A stretch of 64,000 nucleotides of DNA from Erythrocercus mccallii (Eukaryota > Chordata > Aves > Passeriformes > Dicruridae): positions 1 to 64,000 of the forward strand of contig VZRG01001049.1 in the NCBI GenBank assembly GCA_013397435.1, given 5' to 3'. The notes under the pieces are model-generated. The model was given only the letters and a program-made list of their open reading frames with translations. It did not search any database and was not told where the DNA came from. Every line of letters begins with the position of its first letter. Position 1 is the first letter of the stretch. Below, piece after piece: positions 46,566 to 60,122 of this stretch. The translations under genes and the position numbers were made by a program.

Positions 46566-49500
46566 AGGGAGCTCCCTGTGCTGAAAACAAATCACTCAGC
46601 CAGTGTTAGCTTTCAGCTGGAGCAGTCCCTGATCTGACAAGCACAGAGAGGTACAAGGGCAGGAGCCAAAGCAAGGAGGGAGGGAGGGCAGCATGACCCT
46701 ATTTGTGGCAGCACCAACTTGGATCGCTGCAATTTGACTGTGAAACCACATCCCCAAAGGGTCTCCCAGGACGATTCCAGGAAATCCCCTCTGTCACAGG
46801 AAGCACTTCCAGTAGCACAGACCTGGTTCCCAAATCATCCTTTCCTTCCTATCCCACGAGGCAATTAAAGCTACTCTGCCTATGAGAGGATTACATTTCA
46901 TTTCCAAGAAAGTGCAGATAGGAAACAGCAGGATATTTTAGTGTCCAAGACAGACAGCCATTCTCGTGCTGCTGAACTGAATGAATATACAGCATGTTTG
47001 TCTAGGGCACAATGGTGAGGACCAAAGGGAGGACCTCTATCCCCCAATAACCTCCTGCAGAAACCCATCATGACTGAATTGCTTTGCATTTCAATCGCTG
47101 CATGAAGCTAGTGACCACCTGAAGGATCTTGACATGGTATTTAATCCTCTTCTCCATGTTACTGTCTTCAGAAATACCCAACAGTTTATACCAAGCAGCA
47201 CAACTGCTTAACAGCATGTGATTATTGAATTGAAAATGCTGAAAGCAAGTCATCATATATACCCTAAAAGAGTACCCTCAAAGTGTAATAAGGAAGAAAC
47301 TGGAACCATCAGTTAATAATATTATCACTCTTTCCTTACAGCAGAAAACAAGGAGAAAAAAGCTAATCAAATACTACCACGTTTCTTCCCCTCTGCTGTT
47401 GCTTCTCCTAACATTGACCACATTTGTGGTTAAATGCAGGGAGTCAAACTTCCTATAAGCAGTGCTGTTACGGTTCCAGATTTCCACTGCGGTTCAGCTG
47501 TATCACAGCTCTGGAAAGGCAAACTGGCACGTGCTCAAACCGCCACCTTCTCTTGTTAGGGTGAAAGAATTCCATACTGTGACTCTAAAAGGTTCTTTAC
47601 CTGAATCACCTCACTGGCCTGCCTTCTAATATTTAAGATCTTAACAGTGTACTTAAAAAAACACTTCGTTGAAATTGATATTCTGGATAAAAACACTTAT
47701 TGAAAATATGAATGCAATTCCATCATGCTACAGGAGATGCATGTAGCCAGTTAAAAATGTACCTTCCCATTAAAACAATACTTTAAATTCAGGGTTCTGG
47801 CTGGAAAGATCACTGCAGCTGCTCCATGCTGGGGCTCATGCCCACACAGTCATGGAGAGGCACTCAAAGATGAGGCAGAGCAATGAGGACAAAAAGCATC
47901 ATCTCTCAGGGAGAGGTGAAGTACTTGTAGAAGGTGTTCAGCATTACTCTGCAGCAGAAGGAACAATACATTTTCATATTTGATCAACACTAACCAAAGA
48001 GACTGGGCTGAATCTGGACAAAGAATCTGATATCAGCTTTCCAGGACCATTACAGGCAAGTAGGCTATTCCTGATTTTCTAGGCGTGCCACACTTGCACT
48101 TTCAATGGGAAAGCCAGGGTAGCTCTGGTGGGCAAGTACCTTTGCTGGGATCTTTATGCCACCCCTCTTACGCCATTGTTACACAAGTTCCAGATCTGTT
48201 GGCTTTTTCCATTTCAACAAGGTATTGCCATCCAACAAGTCAATAAGGCAAGCTCAAGTATCTGATATTTTTACCTAGATATACTATAGCACCTCACAGA
48301 TGCCTCAGGTTTTCTCCCTGCAAGGTCTGAAGGCAATTCCCCCCTTCTCTGCTGCAGGTTGAACAGAGTTTGGGACTTGCGCTTCACATGCTGAGGCAAC
48401 TGAGCTTTTTAAACAGCTGGGAAAGGCACGTTTCTCCACTTCAAATGAAGTACTTAGAACAGATATAATCCCTGTCTAGTACAACTGGTGCTGCTTCCCC
48501 ACCTTGGAGGAAGTAGCGAAGTGGTTTAAAACTGGCATTGAGGCCATTAAAAGAGTGAAAGGTTAGTCAAAAACCCTCAAAACTGCACAAATGTTAAGGA
48601 AAAGAGACTGAAATTCTCATCCTTTCTTACTGAAAACATAATAACTCTTGGTTCACTTCAAAACAGAAAGATCTGATTTTGGTCTTAGAGGAAGGAGTTC
48701 ATCTTAGTCTCTGCATTGCAAATAAGAACGATCACATTTTTGCTTGCTCTCACTTATTGCTAAATTGATTATTCTCCAGGACTAGAAGAGAGGAAGGAGG
48801 GAGATGGCAATCACCCTTATAAAATTCTTTTAGGTGAAAGAAGTGAATGCATCTTACTTTTCCTAGCAACCCTCTTTCCTAATTCTGAAGCAAATAAATC
48901 ACACTAAGGATAGTATCTTGAACATATGGCTCTAAATAAGGGAGATTTGCCTCCTTTTCTCTTCTCCCTCTTTTCTCCTCTAAATTAAATATGTCAATCT
49001 CTGGAATTCCATACACATTCCCTTCCACAGCAAAAGGGGTTTCTGTCCCCCTAAAATATAAATACCACAAAAAACTCCTTTGTAACTACTAACTTAATTC
49101 TGCCCACAGAAGGCTGTACCTAAGTTTAATATCTAGCCAACTGCACACAACCTGTTCACTACTGTTGCGTTCACTTCCCACATACTCAGCAAACACGATG
49201 CTACCAAGATGAGAATAGGGAAGGACTTCTGTGCACCAAGACCAGCAGCAACATGAAGAGCATCTTTATAGATGAACAGGTCATAACAACGCTGGAGGCT
49301 GCCAAATGATCTTGCATCTTTCTTTGCCATCTCTCTTGTAAACACCTACAAAGCACATGGCTCCAAGTACAGAAACTCATGGGATGTGTTTTTATTTTGC
49401 CCTCTGCTTTTCCATGCACAAGACACCCCACGTTGCATGGTGTGGGCTTCGAATGCTCCCATCTTTCTGCAGAGCAGCTGAAGCGGAGGACCACTGGGAA

Positions 49501-50078
49501 GGATGCTGCTAACCCCTAGATCTGGAAGAGGCTTCCCACAGGCACCCTGCAGGAAGGGGGAAACACCCCCTGAAGCTCCTCATTCCCCTGCCTACAATCC
49601 AAGAAGGCAGCTGGTGACACTGCGTGGAAGATGATCACAGAGAAGTTTGCCAGCAGGAACGAAAGGGTAATGAGGATGCCAAAAGCCAACGGTCTGCATT
49701 TTTCTTTATTTTTGGTAAGCAAAAATAAAACCAAGCAACACAAATGTGACTAGCAATAGAAATCAGGAAGGAAGGAAATGTAAATGATTTTATAGAAAGC
49801 GTGAATCAAAGTCATACCAAAAGCCACCTGAATGTTTCTCTATCATAGGCAATTTCTCATGTTCTTTTATGTCATCTTTGCAGTGTCAGTTTTTGAGAGA
49901 ATAATTCTCAGCTCAGCATGACAGAACAGTAATACCAACGGGCATGCAGAACATTAGCATGTTATAAATAAACTGCTAATTTGAGGTGGGAAAAATCATC
50001 AAGGCAGTGCTTATGATTAAGAACCAGAGAAAGAAAATGAGCAACTTGCTTATGCTTTCAGGACACTGTATTTTACCA

Positions 50079-50096
50079 AAAAAAAAAAAAAAAAAG
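50079..50096 (+). repeat. Poly-A tract
   Basis: A homopolymer run of about 18 adenines in E2F3 intron 1. No retroposed sequence is recognised next to it. Confidence 0.8.
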
Positions 50097-51235
50097 CTTT
50101 TTCTAACCCCTAATTCCTGAGGGAAAGAATAAACCAAGTGAAATACCCACTGTTGAGACAAAGAAGCCAGTGAAAATGCTATTATAATTTTTGAAGCCCT
50201 CCCTGCACCTACCTCAAGTAGTAAGCTGTCTTTTTTGCTTGCTTAAATAATTTTGTGTTTAAGGGTACTACAACCGGGTTGTGAAGTTTCAGCTTCCTCT
50301 CAGCCAACTTGCAGTTTTACATAACTCCCCAGAGACGCTTTTTGATCACAGATATCACGCAGCTGAAAGCAAAAAAAACCAACCCACCCAAAAAGTACGA
50401 GGTGCAGAAGCATTATACAGCAATTCAGATCTGGGTTACTTAGAGCCACTCAATAAAACTCTTACCATGAAAAGTAAGACTTTATTCCGTTGAGCCGGCA
50501 GCCAGGATTATTCGTGCCTGCGATAGCCCAGATCACCACCCTCCGTCTGCCCTGTGTGGGGTTCCCTTCCCACCCTGTCCTCAAGTCTGCAAGGACAGAT
50601 AACTCCCGGCCACAGCACGGCTGCCACCTCGGGTATTATTTCTGTACCACTCCAGCACTGTCGCTCTGTCTCAGCATGACAATTACCAAGCATTGCTATA
50701 AAAATTTCTGCGAATATCTATGTTTTCCATGAGTGGGGATAATGGCCTCATTGCAATAGCCTTGATAAAAGCTCCAACAAGACAGCTTTCAGATATCACC
50801 ACACAAAAGCCTTCTGTGAGAGCTGTAACCAACATCAATTCCCGCAATGCGAAGACATTAGACAAAGTGTGAACTAGCTTACTGTATGGGGACAAAAAAC
50901 TGACTGTCAATGTGTGGGACCAATGCTGTCTAAAAACACAGCGCTGGCAAGGCAAAATAGCACCAGCATATATACATGGTAATTGCCATTTAATTCCAGA
51001 ATTAGCAGCACAAGAGAACAAGTACTGAAGGCACTATTAGGTTACTAGCATTGCTCAAGACATTATAATTCCATATAATTCCATTTCCATTTCCTGGAAG
51101 GAAAATGACTTTAAAACCAGCAGATGTTAAAAACACCCAAGCAGAAGGTGAAGGAAAGCCCAGTTACCATTACAGAAGCGCTCAGAGAATACAGCAAACC
51201 CTTCAGATCTGCTCCTTAGAGCCTGTATTTTCCTA

Positions 51236-51488
51236 CAGAATCATGGAATAGCTTGGGTTGAAAGAGATCTTTAAAGGTCATCTAGTCCAACCCCCTTGCA
51301 ATGAGCACTAACATCTAACTAGATCAGGTTGCTCAGAACTCCATCTAACCCAGCCTTGAATGTTTCCAGGAATGAGTACCTATCCCCTGTCTGAGCAACC
51401 TGTTCCAATGATTCATTAGCCCTGCAGTAAAAACCATCTTATATCTAGACTAAATCCACAACCTTTTAGTATAGAACCATTACCCGTT
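51236..51488 (-). mobile_element. CR1 LINE fragment, minus orientation (first of two abutting)
   Basis: CR1 3' region in reverse complement: ACAGAATCATGGAATAGCTT, GGTCATCTAGTCCAACCCCC, then a GAGCAACCTGTTCCAATGAT segment. It is interrupted at its right end by a second CR1 start. Confidence 0.93.
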
Positions 51489-51702
51489 AACAGTTATGGA
51501 ATAACCAGAGTCGGAACAGACCCATAGGATCACTGAGTCCAACTCCTGGGCCCTGCAGAGGACAGCCCTGATAATCACACCATGTGCCAATGGCTTCTTG
51601 AACTCTGCAAGGCTTGGTGCTGTGACCACTTCCCTGGAGAGCCCGTTCTAGTGCCCAACCACCCTCTTGGTGAAGACCATTTTCCTAATACCCAGCCTAA
51701 GC
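51489..51702 (-). mobile_element. CR1 LINE fragment, minus orientation (second, different subfamily)
   Basis: A new CR1 3' end begins at GTTATGGAATAACCAGAGTC. It follows the subfamily pattern with GGATCACTGAGTCCAACTCC, TCTTGAACTCTGCAAGGCTT and GGTGCTGTGACCACTTCCCT. Its wording differs from the adjacent copy, so two subfamilies lie head to tail in the same orientation. Confidence 0.92.
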
Positions 51703-54700
51703 CATGGTAGGACACACAAACCACGACTCCACCTATGGTACAAGATGAAACCTTTTCTGTGCCTCATTTTGTACTTTTTACATACTTATCTGCTTTTGGA
51801 TGCTTGGTAGCATCCAAAAAGTCACAAGCATATTGTCAACCTCAATGGACTGCATCAATAGAATCGCTGGGGCAAGAGATAAGGTTTTTACTTCCAGACC
51901 TGAATTCTGCCAGATGACACCTCTTAAATTGAAGGTCTAGGACAGAGGGATGCAAACAAGTCTACATGTCAGTTTGTTTCTGAAAAACATCTGAAAGGCA
52001 AATTTGAATGCTAAGTTTTTAGACAGCACAGTACACTCACCCCATGGAGAAGTATTTCACTCTAAAATTACATCTGTACTTTAAAATGTGTAAAAAATAT
52101 AAAATCCTACAGTGCATATTCAGTGGCTTGCAAAAAAAAAAGGTATCTGTTACTGCAGTCTAATTTTAGTATGATTTTATAACTAACGGGTAAAACCAAA
52201 ATTAAGACAAAGTTACATTCCGAGAACTAGTAGAGTAGACCAACGAGCGTGACATGATATATAAGAATTAGACTCTCGCAGTGCATGGTGTGCACCATTG
52301 AGTCCTAAACCAGAGACTTTTAATGTCACCTTAATTAACAAGGAAGGAAGTTTGCCAATGAGTTCCTTCCCCCACCCCCCTTTTCTAGCACTAAGTTATG
52401 CAATATGCAACAACCTTTGAACCAACAGCTGTACAACAAGCAAAAAAACCCAAGCCAGAATAGCATGGTTAAGACGACAGTGTCTTTCAAGAAGTTCATT
52501 AATGAAAATTACCTTTAGAATCTATGCATACATAACCAACAGACATACCACAACTCGGAACAGGAATGCTGGAGCTGAAGCAGCCAAAGCTAAGCAATCT
52601 CTTGTTGTCCACATTCCCAATACAACTTACTTTTACCAAAAATAGCTCTTTATATGTTTTCTAAAAATTTTCATAGAGTTTTGCGAAACAACTAGTGGCT
52701 CACAAGGTTTATGTGACAGGACTGTAAAATTTCATTGTAAAAATAAAGAAATGAAAGCCCAAATAATAGCAGCCTCTGCTTTTAACAGTGATTTGTCCAT
52801 ATAAAGCTCCAGATCCCAAGGACTCAACTTCTGCAATACTGCAAGTGCGCATGCATCACAGGAAACACCTCGAATCTTCTGAAAAATCAGGTTCTAGACC
52901 CTTGAAGTGAGGCACCTGAATATGCCACCAGCCTTACCTAGTAGACACTTCTGGGCCTAAATGCAACCACATACAAGCTGGAAGAGTCTTGAAAGTAGCT
53001 GGAGGTGATCAAGTCTCCTACTCAAAGAAAGCAATGAAATGCGATATTCGTTTTACTTTTAGAGGTAGGAATAATGGAAAACCATATTTGCCCACATAAC
53101 TTAGCACTCACAGAAGAGATGCCAGCTAATTCTGAGAAGGTGATCTTTAATGCTCCACTTCTCCTTCCCAGCTTAGTCCTAGGCCAAAGAGCTTGGGGAC
53201 AAAACACCCGAGAGTTGCAGGGCACACACATACAGACAGCAGAGACAGAGTTAGCATGTTAGCTTCCACACTGTCACAGGTCAGGTCAACAACTGTCCAC
53301 ATTCTTAAGTGGGACAGGAGACTTATGACACATGCCATTAACCTTAGGCAAGCTCAGTTTGCAAACAGCTACCAGCACATTTGCTATGCATTCATGTATG
53401 TATAAAAGGGATGCTAAAACCCATGAAGTAGTACTCTCTTACCACACAACAGGGGCCATTTTCATTAAGCTCTGGTTTAATCAACACCTAGTCAAGGTCC
53501 TGCCTTCTCCCTTTACAGGGCTTGAGCATTACCACAGCTCATGCTGAGCTCACAAGGCATTAAGAACTCCATGAATGCCACTAGATCCAGCAAATAGCAG
53601 CAGCATCCAAGCAGACATCACAGTACTTCAAGAGACATCCATGCCAGGCATAGCACTCCCAAGTGTGGTTTTGGACCAACTCACTTGAGGAAAACAGAAG
53701 TTAAATAGTTCCTTTTTAAAGATGTGATATATTGGGCAATTTTGCCAAGCCTGTCTTCAAACAGAACTGAAATTGAAACAGAATCCAGCAGTACCTCTAG
53801 CACTGCAGCAGCCCCATCCCAGAGGCACGGGCAACCTCGTCCTGCATATCACTTCCCTCAGGAAATGTGATGGGGGTTTCTTCTCCCCAGAACTAGAAAC
53901 ACAATCCTGGTCTTGAAAAATAATGCAGGAAGTGATTAACTCTGTAAGCCAAAACAAAAGCCTGAAGTCCAACTTCGTCATTTGTAAGGATGAGAGTTAC
54001 CTCCATATATACACACTCAGCACTGCCAGATGTAAATGAGATTATGTGCAGAGACTATACAACCTGGAGATTTAGCTACTTTAAGAGCTTTCCATCTGCT
54101 GAAGCCCCACATTGGGCCAGGCTGGATCTTCATTACCACCACTGGTGCAAGAAACCCACTGGAACTAAAGTCAAGAGTCTCCAACTCATGCTTAGCAGGC
54201 AGCTGCTCCACAAACCAGGACAAAAGCCTGAGCCACCTTCCCACCCCTGCACACCAGCACCAGGACCAGCCCTGCCACCAGAGCCATGGCCATCAGCCAT
54301 GCAGACACCTTCAGAAGTGAAGCCTGAAAGATACCATACTTGAAGCTACCAAGAAAAGCCCCTATCTTCATTTCACATGCACCAATCTCATTCTTGTGCT
54401 CTGAACAGGAGGGATGGGCTGAATTTTCCTCCCACAACCACACCAAGCCTACTGGCCTGCACAGGACTGGGCTCCAAAGAGGAATGGTGCTACTTCACTT
54501 TCCTTTTTGCAAGCTGCATCTCCTAACGAGCTGTTCCCATAGCAGCCATGCCTACTCATCCCCTCTGTCCCACACTCCCCATTCTCCTCCCCAGGGCCAG
54601 GTTAAGACCTCCTGAAACAAGCTGGGTCCGAAAGGGTCTCTGCAAAGTGAGTCTACCGTGTGTTCTTTCAAAGCTAGCAGTCCAAACAAACTTTCAAACA

Positions 54701-57700
54701 GAAGTTTCACAAGTAAAAACAATTACAGACACACTTGTTTTCACATCCATGTGGTTCCTCTATAAAAGGAAACCTTTATCTTTACATTAATGGCTTTAAT
54801 TTCAGGAGAAATTACTTGTCTGACACTCTTCAGCTTGGAGAAGACATCTGAGGACAGAAGATAATTTGTCATAAACTGTGCAGAGAAACATATATCAGAA
54901 AATCATTTTTCCCTACCACAACATCTAGGATCACCCAAGAACACTATAGACAGCAAGTTCAAATTTAAAAAAAAAAAAAAGGCAAGAAACAAAGAAAATA
55001 TTTTTTCTTTCATATAAAATAGCTATATCATGGCTAGAACTTGTTGCTGCCCAAGGTCTGAACTACAGCTAGATTCAAACAGGGATCACAAAAATCACCC
55101 GCCACTGGTAGCTATAAAACCCATTGTAACTCCTGACCAAGAAAGTGCTCTCTTAAAGCACAAAGGGCTTTCCTGTGCAAGCCTCCTACCCCGTATTCTT
55201 TCCTGAAACACTTGCCACAGTCATAGTCAGAGAAGTAGTGGGGGAACCCTTCATCTTGCAAAATATACAGCTGTCCCTGAATTCAAAGATTATTTTCCTT
55301 GTAAATGCTTGCACGTTACTCACAGATGAGAGCACAGTAAAAATTAACAGAACAGCACCAACATAAAATGAGAGGAAACAAAATGCCTGTATTTCCTCAA
55401 GCAGGTGGAGCATCCTCTACGGAATAAACAGGCCATAAAGTGACCCCTACCCAGCTTTTGGTAAGCAGATTGGTGGTGCAAGGAAAATACATTCACAGAA
55501 AGAACAAGTAAGACCATAAAATGGAGGCCTGCTGGGACAATTTAACACCTCCACATGGGCAAGTTCCTGGCTCTTTCCTCCTTCTCCCTCAGCCCATCTT
55601 GGGCCCAAGATGTCTGCCAGACCTAGTGCTCACACTCAGTTCTACCTTCTCAAAGCAGCAAAAAAACAACCGGTCGGCGCAGCCAGATGCTCCTCAGGCA
55701 CAGTAGTAGGGGAAGAAGCCTGTCTGGCCATAGGCAGAACAAAGGAGATGATCTAGAGACAGTGAGGGACAAGCAAGCCTACTCCTTCCAGCAACAGTAA
55801 AGCCTCTGAGCAGCTCAGCTGTTCATGGAACCCTGCCAAAAGCCCTTATCATGGTGGGGCTACCATTCTCAGGAGTTGAGGCGCAGATGGAGCCACACCA
55901 GCACAGCTGGACTCTGCACGAGGATAGTGAAGCCACCAACAAGCTACAGCCTATCCCTGTAGGGTTTTATTAGGATGCTCGCTTTTCACAAGATGTTTGT
56001 TGGTGTGGTTAGGACAATTGGGATTTTATATTTCTTTGAACTTGTACCTCAGACGGCTGCACCCAAAGGACCCTGTGGTATCTCCTCAGGTTCAGAAACA
56101 GTGTGTTGCTGGAGGAGAGGGATTTGAACCAAAGAAAATCCCTTAAATGCTATTTTGAAGCAAAGGTCTCAGACTCATACTAACATTCATTTCTACTAAC
56201 ACAAACTGTCAGGCAAAGAAAACAGGTCTGAATAGGAAAACACCTGTGTCTTCATGTACAAACCTTTTCATTACTGCATAATAAAGAAAAGCTACTAAGT
56301 TAGCAACGTCCTTCCTTTATGTGACTTACACACTCTTCTTCCACACCTTAAATCCTTCTTCATTATTTATGTCCTATTTGGCTTGCTCCTTTACATAACA
56401 CCTAGGAGAAAGACCGTGGGTTATCCCATTTTTCTCCCTTTCCAGCTGCATCTTGCTGAGAAGCAGGGAGGAAGGAAGAGGTACTTTCTAAACCACCAGA
56501 AAAATGAGAGAGGTACTAAGTATTCAGTTTGGAAATGTAAATCCTCCTGCCCCCTTCTGAAGTATGCCGAACTAGCCTCTCCACAGCTCATGTCATCTAA
56601 AGGCCACAGGAGTTCTCTAAAGATATTGTTGTTAAGAGGATTTAGCCCCTTTTAAAAAGGACTTAACATGTGGGTGGTGTCTCCATTTAAGCATTTTCTC
56701 ATGGCTGAGAAAATGGCCCTCTTCTTAAAGGCTTATCTTTATAACCCAAAGACAGTAAGAAATTCTCTACTATTTGAATTAGAAACATTTTGAGCAGCTT
56801 GCTTTTATAGCAGCCCCATTTCTGAGTACAGGCTATTGCAAATGGTAGTGACTTTCTCACACCAAGTGAGAAGGCAACACCAGCAAGAGTGCTGTTGGGG
56901 TACCTCACCAAACATTAATTTCTCCTGTGTTCTCATGAGGATCCAAGTCAATTCACAAACTCACTGACACTAAAACAGTGTGATGTCAGAACCCCTGTGC
57001 CATATCCCTGGCCACCACTTTCCCTTGATGGTCCCTGGCATTTCCCAGACCTGCCATTAGCTGGTTCAACCTGCTTGCCCAGCAGAAAACCTTTTATTTA
57101 GGTCAGGGTTAATTTTCCATCCTGGGAAGCCTGAGATTCCAGAAGGGAAAAGGCAACAGCACCCAGCAGGGTGCAGGAGAGCATGGGAAGATGCAGGACC
57201 ACCGGCCCTGTTTCCAGAGGCTCAGGCTCTCCCAAGGGGTGCAAGCTGATGCTTGTTTTGCAAGGGTTAATTCTTCATTACTGTTGGTGTTTAAGCCATA
57301 GCAGGGGTTCAGATCCACCTGGCAACACTTTCTGTTAACTCCTCAGGAATCCTGCAAAAGCCCCTCAAATTGAAAGGGCAGGCAGGCTGGGTCACAGCTT
57401 CCCAGAGCCAGGGAAGGGTACAAGGGCCCAGTCAGCAACCCTCGGCCACAGGAGCTGCCACGACAGGAGGCAACACAGCAAGGAACTGGCTTGGGACACT
57501 ACGGAGACGCTTGGGTCGTGGAAGAGTGTGCAAATTCTCAGTGTGGGGCTGGAGAGGCCTGTTGTTATGGACTAGGCCACTTTTCAAGGCTTTTCCAGCA
57601 GTGTTACACATACATAACCACAGATAAAATAACTAACAAATTCCCAAGGGGAAGCAGCTTACTTGGGCCTAAGAACCTTTTTCATTTGCTCATGTGGTTG

Positions 57701-59583
57701 AACATGTCTCTGCACAGCCTAAACTATATTGCTATACTGACTCTTTTCCAGTCATACCATAGTTTATATTTGGAAGTGATGGGTGGGTTGCCGGTGCAGT
57801 TACATCTGCAAGGCAAGAGTATTTTCATAATCCTAACCACTGCAGGTGCACTGGCCAAATTTTAGACTTATCTCTACAGTCTTTTGCATAGCAGGGTCCT
57901 GTTTTCAGGTGGGGGTCTCAGACTCCATCCACTACTTGCAATTCAATAATCCAGAGCTAAATTTATATCGGTGCTACTTGTCTGAGCTCACTGCCTCAGC
58001 TACCCAGCATTTCCTCACTCCTTTCACCAGTCCCTAATATTAGTTTGTCAAAAATGCTCTGCTAGGAGCCAAGGGCTCACTCACCTCCCAGTCCCAGAAA
58101 ATCCTCCATGACTTTTGAGGAAAGCTACCTGGGAGCTGCAGACCAGAAAGGGCCAGAGAGCGTTCCTGCCATGCAGTTTGTGGTGCAGAAAGACAAGGCA
58201 GAGCACTAGGGCGCTTCAGCCTGACTTCCCAAAAGATGGGTCTGCGGCAAGCCAGCACAGCTCCAAGAAGGGCCCTTCCGTAAGCACAGCTGTCAGGGCA
58301 GAGCAGGATGCAGCCCCTTTCCTGGTGTTTGCCATGGATGGCTTATCATCCTGGGAGGGTGCCAGCCAGAGGCTGTAGATACTGCTGGCCTGACCACACT
58401 CTTCCGCCCCCATCCCACATCTCTCCCCAAAGTTAAAATGGGGGCTGAGGGTGTACAACAAACTCACAAGTTGTGTGAGGACTTTTTTGCAGGCAGAGGC
58501 CAAAATCACTTTCCCCACTTACAAACCTTTAAGGTGGAAATAAGCCTTCCTAGGTTTTTAAGGCCAGGAGTTCTGCCCATCAGAGAGGTGAGCAGCATAC
58601 CAAAAAAAGAAAGAAAAAAAAGGCACTAAAAACATACACGAAGGTCTTAAAGGACCCATTAATGAAAAATGTTAGGAGTTCCTATGACATCAACATCCCT
58701 CCCACAAAGCCAAAAATTGTATAATTTTTCTGTATAATTTTTCTCCCAGAATCTTCATGTAACATATGCTCGTCTTTGAATTCACTTACCACACCACCTT
58801 CTAGGAATCAACCTTCACAGAGGACAGCCAAATATTTACAAAGTGGCCTGAAGCAGCCTGCTTGACACTGACTGCCATTAGGACATGTTGAAGACCAAGA
58901 GCACAAAAAAAAAAATCAATTCTCTTTTACAGCAAAGATGCTTATTGTAAAAGTAAAAATAAATAATAATAATTAAAAATTTTTTAAAAAAGCTTTGGAT
59001 AGGATTTGATGAGCCTTGAAACTTCCACCACTAGCTCAGCAACTAACACCTGCAAAAACCCACACAAGTGGCAGCTCATGCCATCCTCACCGGCCTCCCA
59101 GCTGCTCCCAAAGCTCTTCCCAGAAGTATTTCAGAATTACAGCACCATCCCATACCTGGACCATCGCGCACTGGATGCAGGGAAGAGGAAAAGGGCGCGG
59201 GGGGAAGGGGTGTTAAACCCCCTTTTGCCCTGGCAGGGGCGCACCGGGGCGAGAGGGGGAGAGGTAGGAGGGAGTTTAACAATCCCACGCCGCCGGGCGG
59301 GGGCCGTGGAGCCCAGGGGGGCAGGTGAGCCCCTCCCGCCGCCCCCGACCCCCGCGCGGCGGGGATGCCCCGCGCCCTCCCCCACTCTCCAACCCGGCGG
59401 AGCCCACGAGGGCCAAGCGCGCACCCGAAACCGGCGAGGACAAAGAAAACCCCACGAGTGGGGGAGGCGGATTTTTTTTTTTTTTTCCTCGATGGGGGGG
59501 CGTAAATTTTAAGGAGGGGGCGTAAATTCTAAAGCAGGGGCAGAGGAGGGTTGGTGCTCGCCGCCGCCCCACGAGTCACTGAC

Positions 59584-59598
59584 CTGCTGCAGGGGCAT
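59584..59598 (-). CDS. E2F3: E2F3 alternative first exon 1b (E2F3b start), MPLQQ
   Basis: ATG at 59598 encodes Met-Pro-Leu-Gln-Gln and is followed directly by a donor, CAG|GTCAGT. Joined in phase 0 to exon 2 it gives MPLQQ-AKRRLEL and a protein of 340 residues. Mammals have an E2F3b isoform made from a promoter in the first intron, with a handful of unique N-terminal residues that, as I recall, also begin MPLQ. E2F3b lacks the N-terminal region of E2F3a but keeps the cyclin A motif, DNA binding, dimerisation and RB binding. It is expressed more constitutively than the E2F-driven E2F3a. The start has G at -3. The exon is too short for ordinary ORF finding, and its 5' UTR extent is unknown. Confidence 0.88.
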
Positions 59599-59654
59599 TT
59601 CGGAGAGCGGCGGGGGCCGGGGGCAGCCGGCCGGCGGTCGGGCTGTCCCAGGCC

Positions 59655-59690
59655 AGAGGGAGGAGGAGGAGGAGGAGGAGGAAGCGGCGT
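59655..59690 (+). repeat. GGA trinucleotide repeat upstream of exon 1b
   Basis: Six or more consecutive GGA/GAG units lie just upstream of the E2F3b start codon. They are probably in its 5' UTR or core promoter (TCC-repeat in the transcript sense). Confidence 0.85.
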
Positions 59691-59738
59691 CCCCCTCCCC
59701 GCCCGCCCCGGCTCCCAGTCACAGCCGCGGCCTCCGCG

Positions 59739-59757
59739 CACGTGTGCCAGACGTCAC
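59739..59757 (-). promoter_or_regulatory. E2F3: E-box and CRE-like motif in the E2F3b promoter
   Basis: A palindromic CACGTG E-box (59739-59744) is followed within a dozen bases by a half-palindromic GACGTCA CRE-like element (59750-59756). They lie about 140-160 bases upstream of the exon 1b ATG, a plausible core-promoter position. Binding is inferred from motif alone. Confidence 0.45.
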
Positions 59758-60036
59758 CGGCGGCTCCGGGGGTGAAGCGGAGACACCGGCGGGGCATGGC
59801 CCGGCCCGGCCCCCCAGCCCCGGTGGAACCGAGGTCCTTCCCTGCCGCCGGCTGCTCGCTCTTTGCACCCGTGCGGCGGAACGTGGCGAGGGATTATCAT
59901 TTTCCCCCTGCTTTTTTTTTTTCCCCTTTTTTTTTCCTCTCCTTTCCAATAAGACCCGGCAGCGGGGGTTGGGAAGGAGGCAGGAAAGTTTATTGCAACA
60001 AAGCGCTGCCTACGCCTTTCCTGCCCTCCCCCCCGC

Positions 60037-60117
60037 NNNNNNNNNNNNNNNNNNNNNNNNNNNNNNNNNNNNNNNNNNNNNNNNNNNNNNNNNNNNNNNN
60101 NNNNNNNNNNNNNNNNN
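60037..60117. other. Assembly gap (81 Ns)
   Basis: A run of N lies in the CpG island. It begins four bases beyond the exon 1a donor dinucleotide, so it falls in intron sequence and the coding part of exon 1a is complete. The gap size may be nominal. Confidence 1.
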
Positions 60118-60122
60118 ATTAC

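Larger units (their letters stand above)
30232..59583 (-). other. E2F3: E2F3 intron 1 (from exon 1b; exon 1a adds 0.5 kb)
   Basis: A 29-kb intron, moderately AT-rich, that holds most of the window's CR1 material (42085-42785 and 51236-51700). Other local features are an A-run near 50079-50096 and GC-richer patches near 38.0-38.5 kb and 46.25-46.56 kb. No nested protein-coding gene is supported: the open frames (up to 189 codons over the CR1 at 42.3 kb) lack starts, splice context or family similarity. Regulatory elements are likely in so long a first intron, but I cannot point to proven ones. Confidence 0.8.

Noticed and set aside
59006..59512. 168-codon plus-strand frame near exon 1b
   Set aside because: It crosses from AT-rich intron into the CpG island. 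Pro/Arg/Gly-rich low-complexity translation with no support.
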